In this document: one piece after another, positions 1-3,566 of the stretch
How the letters are laid out: the number at the start of each line of letters is the position of its first letter
Numbering within the stretch: the first letter of the stretch is position 1
Assembly (NCBI GenBank): GCA_005792805.1
Contig: SXQV01000219.1
Coordinates: forward strand, 1-7,831
DNA from: Methylococcaceae bacterium
Lineage (GTDB): Bacteria; Pseudomonadota; Gammaproteobacteria; Methylococcales; Methylococcaceae
Direction: 5' to 3'
Length of the DNA stretch: 7,831 nucleotides
Program-made: the position numbers and the translations under genes
The notes under the pieces: generated by a model
What the model was told of the DNA's origin: nothing
Database searches by the model: none
Seen by the model: the letters and a program-made list of their open reading frames with translations, nothing else

Positions 1-11
1 CCTCTCCGCCA
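1..11 (+). tRNA. 3' end of a tRNA gene, probably tRNA-Ser (partial); likely attachment site
   Basis: The window opens with CCTCTCCGCCA. This fits a 7-nt 3' acceptor strand (CCTCTCC), discriminator G and encoded CCA. A G discriminator is typical of bacterial tRNA-Ser, and several gammaproteobacterial serine tRNAs end in a closely similar sequence. P4-type integrases commonly recombine into tRNA 3' ends and restore them, and one is encoded 110 bp downstream, so this is probably the attL boundary. The rest of the tRNA lies outside the window, so the identification rests on 11 bases and context. Confidence 0.5.
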
Positions 12-19
12 AAACAGCA

Positions 20-89
20 TTCAACGAGAGCCAAAGAAGGCCGGAAACCCAGATAAATAAACGGTTCCGGCCTTTTTGTTGTTCAACGA
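20..89. repeat. Short direct repeat TTCAACGA flanking the terminator
   Basis: TTCAACGA occurs at 20-27 and again at 82-89, on either side of a terminator hairpin and between the tRNA end and the integrase. Tyrosine recombinases bind short arm-type direct repeats near the att core, so these could be such sites. Two 8-bp copies 62 bp apart are weak evidence. Confidence 0.25.
37..77 (+). terminator. Rho-independent terminator-like hairpin after the tRNA
   Basis: AAGGCCGGAA (37-46) pairs perfectly with TTCCGGCCTT (65-74), a 10-bp GC-rich stem with an AT-rich 18-nt loop, followed by further T residues to 77. It probably ends transcription of the upstream tRNA so that it does not run into the integrase. 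The A-rich 5' side is short, so bidirectional action is not obvious. Confidence 0.65.
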
Positions 90-120
90 AATACAACCGG
101 ATGCGTTGACATGCCCCCAA

Positions 121-1332
121 ATGCCCCTCACCGACCCGACCATCAAGAACGCCAAGCCACGGGGCAAGGCCTACAAGCTAGCGGACGGAAAAGGCCTCTA
201 CCTTGAAGTGTCCCCGAATGGGGGCAAGTGGTGGAGGGTCAAGTATCGGGCTGGGGGCAAGGAGAAGCGGCTGTCTGTCGGCACGTATCCGGAGGTCTCG
301 CTAAAACTGGCAAGAGACCGACGGGACGCGATACGGAAACAGTTGGCCGATGGAATCGACCCGTCAATCCAGCGTCAGGCGACCAGGGCCACCCGCTCAG
401 ACCGGGACGCCAACAGTTTTGAGGCGCTCGCGAGGGAATGGCACCAGCAGCGGCATGAACTGACACCCAAGCACGCCGCCAACCTGACGGCGCGACTGGA
501 GCGGGATATATTCCCCTGGCTGGGAAGCAGACCCGTCATGGACATCACCGGCCCGGAAGTGCTAGCGGTACTCCGACGCATGACCCACCGAGGGGCGGTT
601 GAATCTGCGCACAGGGCCAAGTGCACCATCAGCCAGATCATACGGTTCGCCGTGGCGACGGGCAGAGCCGAGCGCGATCCATGCCCCGACCTGAAGGGCG
701 CGTTACCGCAACCCAAAAAGGCGCACTTCCCCGCCGTTACCGATCCCGCCAGCGTGGGCGAGCTACTCCGTCAACTCGACGGCTACTACGGGACGTTCCC
801 TGTCACCTGTGCGCTGCGGCTGGCCCCCCTGGTATTCGTCCGACCCGGCGAACTCCGTCACGCCAGATGGGAGGAGATAGACCTGGACGCCGGGACATGG
901 CGGTTTCTTGTCACGAAAACGAAAGTGGACCACCTGGTACCCCTCTCCCACCAGGCCATACGCATCCTTCGGGAACTTCACCCCCTGACCGGGCACGGTA
1001 TGTACCTGTTCCCGTCGTCACGCACCATCACCCGCCCAATGAGCGACAACACCATCCTGTCAGCACTCAGGCGACTGGGGATACCCAAGGATGAAATGGT
1101 AGGACATGGCTTCAGGGCCATGGCCCGGACATTGCTGGCGGAGCAGTTGCACTTTAGGCCGGAAGTCATCGAACACCAGTTGAGCCACCGCGTACCCGAC
1201 ACCCTGGGGGCCGCCTACAACCGGACGAAGTTTCTGAAGGAGCGTATCGCCATGATGCAAAGCTGGGCAGATTACCTTGACACGCTGAAGGACACCGGAA
1301 GCAATGTGGTGCCGATAGGCAGAGCGGTATAA
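121..1332 (+). CDS. P4-family tyrosine recombinase (integrase)
   Basis: Site-specific DNA integrase of 403 residues, the normal length for P4-type enzymes. The N-terminus (PLTDPTIKNAKP, then ADGKGLYLEV and YRAGGKEKRLSVGTYPEVSL) is the DUF4102 arm-binding domain. A SAM-like core-binding domain covers roughly residues 95-200 and the catalytic domain follows. Catalytic residues can be read directly: R241 in VRPGEL, K266/K268 in the TKTK segment, H329 and R332 in HGFR, H356 in LSH and the nucleophile Y366 in AYNRT. ATG 121 is chosen because PLTDxxIKNAKP is the conserved family N-terminus; there is no convincing Shine-Dalgarno, and an in-frame TTG at 76 would begin inside the terminator hairpin. 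Its place beside a tRNA end suggests it integrates this element there. All key residues are present, so it is probably active. An excisionase role may fall to the AlpA-like protein at 2405. Confidence 0.93.
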   Translation: MPLTDPTIKNAKPRGKAYKLADGKGLYLEVSPNGGKWWRVKYRAGGKEKRLSVGTYPEVSLKLARDRRDAIRKQLADGIDPSIQRQATRATRSDRDANSFEALAREWHQQRHELTPKHAANLTARLERDIFPWLGSRPVMDITGPEVLAVLRRMTHRGAVESAHRAKCTISQIIRFAVATGRAERDPCPDLKGALPQPKKAHFPAVTDPASVGELLRQLDGYYGTFPVTCALRLAPLVFVRPGELRHARWEEIDLDAGTWRFLVTKTKVDHLVPLSHQAIRILRELHPLTGHGMYLFPSSRTITRPMSDNTILSALRRLGIPKDEMVGHGFRAMARTLLAEQLHFRPEVIEHQLSHRVPDTLGAAYNRTKFLKERIAMMQSWADYLDTLKDTGSNVVPIGRAV

Positions 1333-1333
1333 T
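1328..1333 (+). promoter_or_regulatory. Candidate -10 box (TATAAT) for the toxin-antitoxin operon
   Basis: A perfect TATAAT lies at the very end of the integrase gene, about 92 bp before the antitoxin start. No good -35 hexamer sits 16-18 bp upstream, so it could be extended by an activator, weak, or fortuitous. If used, the structured region 1341-1390 would be in the 5' UTR. Confidence 0.3.
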
Positions 1334-1340
1334 CGTCACG

Positions 1341-1390
1341 CTCGCCTAGCTCGACGGAGCGAAAGCCGGAACCCTTCACCGGCTGGCGAG
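1341..1390 (+). other. Structured leader upstream of the toxin-antitoxin pair (three-way-junction fold)
   Basis: CTCGCC (1341-1346) pairs with GGCGAG (1385-1390) and encloses two local hairpins. One is GCTC/GAGC (1349-1352 with 1357-1360, loop GACG). The other is AGCCGG/CCGGCT (1364-1369 with 1379-1384, 9-nt loop). No T-run follows, so it is not a standard terminator. It could be an RNA control element or inverted-repeat operator DNA for antitoxin binding. Confidence 0.35.
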
Positions 1391-1424
1391 TATCCACCTG
1401 AAGGACGCCATGAAGGAGCGCGTC

Positions 1425-1649
1425 ATGACTGATTACACGATAGATGCCCAGTGGGACGATGAGGCCCGCGTCTGGGTAGCCACCAGCGAAGACCTGCCCG
1501 GATTGGCGACCGAAGCCGACACCGTGGAAGCCCTCACCATCAAGCTGAAGACGATCATTCCTGAACTGCTGGAATGTAGCGGCCAGCCCGCCACGTCGAT
1601 TCCGTTTCACCTGCACACTCACCGGCACGTCATCGCCCTAGCATCCTGA
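1425..1649 (+). CDS. DUF1902/HicB-like antitoxin
   Basis: Small protein of 74 residues resembling the DUF1902 and HicB antitoxin group. It opens with a beta strand (YTIDAQWD), then VWVATSEDLPGLATEADTVEAL and a helix (IKLKTIIPELLE); the 'DLPG..TEADT.EEA'-type pattern is the HicB signature. No separate DNA-binding domain is visible in the short C-terminus. ATG 1425 is preferred over ATG 1410 because AAGGAG (1413-1418) lies 6 nt upstream of 1425, inside the longer reading. Its stop TGA overlaps the toxin ATG (TGATG at 1647-1651), a typical coupled antitoxin-toxin pair with the antitoxin first. It is expected to bind and neutralise the HicA-like protein. Family assignment is from memory of the motif pattern. 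Confidence 0.75.
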   Translation: MTDYTIDAQWDDEARVWVATSEDLPGLATEADTVEALTIKLKTIIPELLECSGQPATSIPFHLHTHRHVIALAS

Positions 1650-1843
1650 TGGATAGCTATACCCCCGAGCTAATGCAGCTCTTGCGGCTGGCTGGCTGCT
1701 ATCGCTTGCGCAACGGCAAAGGCGACCATTCCATTTGGTTCAGCCCGGTCAGCGACCGCCCTTTTGTCGTCGATAACAAAATCAAATCCAGGCACACCGC
1801 TAATGCGGTACTGAAGCAGGCCGGATTACCAAAGGCTTTTTGA
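1649..1843 (+). CDS. HicA-like mRNA interferase toxin
   Basis: A 64-residue protein of the HicA/YcfA type (dsRBD-like fold), normal in length for the family. It reads as an N-terminal helix (PELMQLLRLAG), a basic strand (YRLRNGKGDHSIW) and a second helix (ANAVLKQAGLP). HicA toxins cleave mRNA and use a conserved histidine in a G-x-H element; H27 in KGDH is the obvious candidate here. The start codon overlaps the antitoxin stop by one base, so translation is probably coupled and toxin output tied to antitoxin synthesis. Such pairs are commonly carried on integrative elements, where they can stabilise the island. Its stop overlaps the TTG of the next gene. Confidence 0.75.
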   Translation: MDSYTPELMQLLRLAGCYRLRNGKGDHSIWFSPVSDRPFVVDNKIKSRHTANAVLKQAGLPKAF

Positions 1844-2331
1844 GCGCAACAAACCACGAAATGGAAGTTACGGACAACCGCCGATTGATACTTGAAAGAT
1901 TGGTGCGTGGTGAAATCTCGGTTGACCAGGCAGAGAGGCAACTGCAATCAGAGCAAAAGCCAGCATCAAGACAGAGACGAGGCAGGCCGCGCAAGGTTTA
2001 CGAGAGGCTTGTTGTCTCCGTGATATGGATAAAGTTCCACGAAAGATACGGAAAGCAAAGACTCCGAGACTTGCTGTCAGAGTCTTTGTGCGTCGATTCG
2101 TCCGTCATATCCAAGCACATTGCAAGATTAAATAAGCTGGCCAAAAACCCGGCCTATTTCATTGGGCGAATACGGCTTGATGATAGCGATGATGAGCTTG
2201 TTTTAATGGTATCCGCAAGGGAATTTGGCGCTATCCAAAGATGTATTAGACGTGCGCACATGCGGCTAGGCAAGGATGGCTTGGTTTGCCTTTTCGACTC
2301 GCTATTACAGTGTGCAATAAATCTGGGCTGA
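1840..2331 (+). CDS. Hypothetical protein with AT-hook-like motif
   Basis: I do not recognise this 163-residue protein. A basic stretch RRGRPRK (residues 46-52) matches the AT-hook core (GRP flanked by R/K). Residues about 74-106 (from RLRDLLSES through SSVISKHIARLNKL) look like two or three helices and could form a helix-turn-helix. The C-terminal half alternates strands and helices and is acidic at DDSDDE. DNA binding is therefore a reasonable guess, not a demonstration. The TTG start at 1840 overlaps the toxin stop (TTGA) with AAAGG 4 nt upstream; ATG 1861 is the alternative start but has no Shine-Dalgarno. It is visibly AT-richer, with more rare-looking codons (AGA, ATA, TTA), than the genes around it, which suggests separate acquisition. 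It may be a third member of the toxin-antitoxin operon. Confidence 0.6.
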   Translation: MSATNHEMEVTDNRRLILERLVRGEISVDQAERQLQSEQKPASRQRRGRPRKVYERLVVSVIWIKFHERYGKQRLRDLLSESLCVDSSVISKHIARLNKLAKNPAYFIGRIRLDDSDDELVLMVSAREFGAIQRCIRRAHMRLGKDGLVCLFDSLLQCAINLG

Positions 2332-2404
2332 TTTTTGCCTAACCACCGCTGACCGAGGACGCGGAACATTCTCGACCATCAACAACAACCCATGAGGTTC
2401 AGTG

Positions 2405-2653
2405 ATGGCCGCAACCGTAAGAGCGCCGGATAAACCCGGCAAACGCACTCCCCAGACCTATAAGCCCCACCCGATCCCGGAGACGGGTTTCGTCAGGCTT
2501 CCGTCAATCCTCGCGATTTACCCCGTGTCCCGGACCACCTGGCATACCGGCGTCAAATCGGGCCGGTTCCCGGCCCCTGTGCGCCTGGGTGAACGGACGG
2601 TTGCCTGGCGAGCCGAGGACATCCGCAAGCTGATTGCGGGGGAGGCTGTATGA
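2405..2653 (+). CDS. AlpA-like helix-turn-helix regulator
   Basis: An 82-residue AlpA/MerR-like winged-helix DNA-binding protein. Residues 28-80 carry the family pattern: GFVRLPSILAIYPVSRTTWH (recognition helix region), then GRFPAPVRLGERTVAWRAEDI. The first 25 residues are basic and proline-rich and look disordered. ATG 2405 is preferred because GAGG (2394-2397) lies 7 nt upstream; the GTG at 2402 is too close. AlpA-type proteins in P4-like satellites activate or repress element promoters and can act as excisionases. Here it lies just upstream of the replication leader, so it may control that leader or integrase-driven excision. Its stop overlaps an ATG (ATGA, 2650-2653), but I judge the frame opened there to be non-coding up to 2967. 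Confidence 0.82.
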   Translation: MAATVRAPDKPGKRTPQTYKPHPIPETGFVRLPSILAIYPVSRTTWHTGVKSGRFPAPVRLGERTVAWRAEDIRKLIAGEAV

Positions 2654-2930
2654 GGACATTCATAAGTCACGACTCCCAGAATTTGGGGAATCCATCAAAA
2701 GCTTTGATGGGACTTTTCGCTACGGCTGGGGTAAGGTCTTCGCCGTGCCGGTACGCCTACCGGACAGGGCCGTCAACCCTGAAGCAGAGGCGCAGCAAGC
2801 GCCACCCCGAGGCGCTTTTTCATGCCCGTCGTCCTATCATGGCGGCTGGCGTGGGCAGCCTTCGGGCTGGCCGGTTCCTTTGCCCGGTTTTGACGACCCA
2901 CGCCAGTCCGCCACCCAAGCCGTCAACTGA
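2634..2930 (+). CDS. Doubtful Ash/Icd-like ORF, possibly only a translation of conserved RNA
   Basis: This frame contains GQPSGWPV followed by the PxxATxAVN-like end, which resembles the C-terminal signature of small phage proteins annotated as 'Ash family' or 'host cell division inhibitor Icd-like', common in P4-type elements at this position. Against it being a gene: the only long start is TTG 2634 inside alpA (GTG 2745 is another option) and neither has a good Shine-Dalgarno. The N-terminal part is unconvincing, and the signature falls exactly on the stem and UUCG hairpin of the proposed antisense RNA (2844-2908). I list it because automatic annotations often call it, but I favour the RNA explanation. 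Confidence 0.2.
   Translation: MRGRLYEDIHKSRLPEFGESIKSFDGTFRYGWGKVFAVPVRLPDRAVNPEAEAQQAPPRGAFSCPSSYHGGWRGQPSGWPVPLPGFDDPRQSATQAVN
2692..2710 (+). repeat. Near-perfect palindrome in the replication leader
   Basis: CCATCAAA (2692-2699) is the exact reverse complement of TTTGATGG (2703-2710) with only AGC between. As DNA it looks like an operator for a dimeric repressor or the AlpA-like protein encoded just upstream. As RNA the 3-nt loop is tight but feasible. It is followed by GACTTTT, too loosely placed for a standard terminator. Confidence 0.4.
2748..2763 (+). other. Leader hairpin CCGGTA/TACCGG
   Basis: CCGGTA (2748-2753) and TACCGG (2758-2763) form a perfect 6-bp stem with a CGCC loop. 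It ends one base before the target hairpin at 2765 and so is the first of a series of leader structures. Role unknown. Confidence 0.45.
2765..2790 (+). promoter_or_regulatory. Upstream antisense-RNA target (seqA-like): hairpin loop CCGUCAA plus GCAGAGG
   Basis: CAGGG (2765-2769) pairs with CCCTG (2777-2781) and shows CCGTCAA in a 7-nt loop. CGTCAA (2771-2776) is complementary to TTGACG (2890-2895) in the linker of the proposed antisense RNA. GCAGAGG (2784-2790) can pair with CCTTTGC (2877-2883) in its loop, with one G-U. The two sites are in correct antiparallel order and similarly spaced (7 and 6 nt). The text GCCGTCAAC..TGAAG recurs at 2919-2932 on the other side of the RNA, as P4 seqA and seqC flank CI. 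Confidence 0.45.
2789..2821 (+). terminator. Intrinsic terminator with competing upstream hairpin (attenuator-like)
   Basis: AAGCGCC (2797-2803) pairs with GGCGCTT (2811-2817) around a 7-nt loop and runs into TTTTT, a good intrinsic terminator. The left arm can instead pair with an upstream copy: GGCGC (2789-2793) with GCGCC (2799-2803), loop AGCAA, which would break the terminator. The upstream arm starts at the end of the proposed antisense target GCAGAGG (2784-2790), so binding there could push folding toward termination. The terminator itself is well supported; the switching is inference. Confidence 0.6.
2844..2908 (+). ncRNA. Candidate C4/CI-type antisense immunity RNA
   Basis: A compact three-way junction can be drawn by eye. 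The closing stem 2844-2855 with 2897-2908 is 12 bp with one G-U. Hairpin two is CAGCC/GGCTG (2856-2860 with 2865-2869) with an extra-stable UUCG tetraloop. Hairpin three is CCGG/CCGG (2871-2874 with 2884-2887, plus a G-U at 2870/2888) with loop UUCCUUUGC. An unpaired linker, UUUGACGA (2889-2896), completes it. Loop and linker are complementary to flanking sites: UCCUUUGC to GCAAAGGA at the next gene's Shine-Dalgarno (2950-2957), and UUGACG to CGUCAA at 2771-2776 and 2921-2926. P4 CI RNA and P1/P7 C4 RNA are short processed RNAs of this design that silence the downstream operon. Mature ends are not determinable here, and I see no dedicated promoter; it may be processed from the leader transcript. 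Confidence 0.55.
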
Positions 2931-2960
2931 AGTGGTGGACTCCAACCCAGCAAAGGAGTC
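2919..2960 (+). promoter_or_regulatory. Downstream antisense-RNA target (seqC-like) and Shine-Dalgarno hairpin
   Basis: GCCGTCAACTGAAG (2919-2932) repeats the upstream target text. After it, GACTCC (2938-2943) pairs with GGAGTC (2955-2960) around loop AACCCAGCAAA, tying up GGAG of the Shine-Dalgarno AAAGGAG for the ORF at 2968. The loop exposes GCAAA, which could make first contact with UUUGC in the antisense RNA loop; full pairing would cover GCAAAGGA. The likely effect is to limit translation of the first gene in the replication operon. Confidence 0.45.
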
Positions 2961-2967
2961 TTTACCC

Positions 2968-3168
2968 ATGTCTTACGACAAACCCACGGGCGCAATCCGC
3001 CCAACGTCCCCCACCCCTGAGACTCTTCAGGGTCTTCTCTGCGAGCTGGAAGCCGCTTGCGACCTGACGGAGCAGCTCCTGGTCAACGGCCACGATGCCG
3101 AGGTGCTCGCCACCCTCGTTCAGTCGTTGGGTGAAATGACCGACCTGCTGAAGGGAGGCCGCGCATGA
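2968..3168 (+). CDS. Small hypothetical protein at the head of the replication operon
   Basis: A 66-residue protein I do not recognise. After a proline/threonine-rich start (TGAIRPTSPTPE), residues about 21-62 form one or two amphipathic, acidic helices (LQGLLCELEAACDLTEQLL and EVLATLVQSLGEMTDLL), suggesting a small helical dimer. The start is set by AAAGGAG (2952-2958) nine nt before ATG 2968. The same frame is open back to ATG 2650, but that stretch reads like leader RNA rather than protein (runs of R/S/P, no Shine-Dalgarno-supported starts). Its stop overlaps the next start (ATGA, 3165-3168), so it is coupled to the following gene. Position matches the small ORFs between the immunity region and alpha in P4-like elements. 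Confidence 0.65.
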   Translation: MSYDKPTGAIRPTSPTPETLQGLLCELEAACDLTEQLLVNGHDAEVLATLVQSLGEMTDLLKGGRA

Positions 3169-3566
3169 ACCGCCACTACCTAGCCCGACTCACGACCGTC
3201 AATATCGATGGCAGGCCTTGCCCGCATCACTGCCGGTTGACCCCGGATTTTTCGTCGTGCAAGGCCGCTTTGGAGGCGGCTGAATCTTTCGAAGACCCGG
3301 AGAGCCTTCGTATCTGTAGTTGGCATTCCGGCGGTCCGGAGGGGCCGCCTGACCCTCAGACACGAAAAAGCCCCGGCAGTGCGACCAACACCCCCGAGGC
3401 TCCACAACAGAGAAAACAGCACGGCCATGGTATCACCGAACTACTCGGAATGGTTGTGGCTGGGCTGTTTTTCTCTGCGGTCATGTGGGTTTCGATTGCC
3501 GGAATGAGCGGCCTTGATGCACCAGAAGTCAGCCGCGAGCTGGCGGAGGTGGCTGATGGCCGTTAA
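3165..3566 (+). CDS. Small single-pass membrane protein, hypothetical
   Basis: A 133-residue protein of unknown function. The N-terminal half contains four cysteines (C19, C23, C32, C51), the first two in a CPHHC element that could bind metal. A proline-rich, low-complexity stretch covers about 56-85. A hydrophobic segment at about 90-114 (from ITELLGMVVAGLFF to SIAGM) should span the inner membrane once, and a short acidic tail (EVSRELAEVAD) follows. AAGGGAGG (3151-3158) lies 6 nt before the ATG. It overlaps the upstream gene by 4 bp and the primase by 11 bp, so all three are probably translated together. It sits where P4 satellites keep small accessory genes such as kil, but I see no sequence basis for that function. 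Confidence 0.65.
   Translation: MNRHYLARLTTVNIDGRPCPHHCRLTPDFSSCKAALEAAESFEDPESLRICSWHSGGPEGPPDPQTRKSPGSATNTPEAPQQRKQHGHGITELLGMVVAGLFFSAVMWVSIAGMSGLDAPEVSRELAEVADGR

Noticed and set aside
76..120. TTG 76 as integrase start
   Set aside because: It lies in the T-run of the terminator, has no Shine-Dalgarno, and the conserved family N-terminus begins at ATG 121.
2844..2860. Alternative hairpin GGCTG (2844-2848) with CAGCC (2856-2860) as a second switch
   Set aside because: It competes with both the 12-bp closing stem and the UUCG hairpin and is much weaker than either.
2650..2967. N-terminal extension of the ORF at 2968 back to ATG 2650 (172 residues in total)
   Set aside because: The ATGA overlap with alpA is tempting, but the added 106 residues are rich in R/S/P without visible fold and cover the hairpins, terminator and antisense RNA; ATG 2968 has its own strong Shine-Dalgarno.
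3514..3555. ATG 3514 as primase start
   Set aside because: No Shine-Dalgarno, deeper overlap with the membrane-protein gene; ATG 3556 has GGAGG at 6 nt spacing and the domain begins right after.
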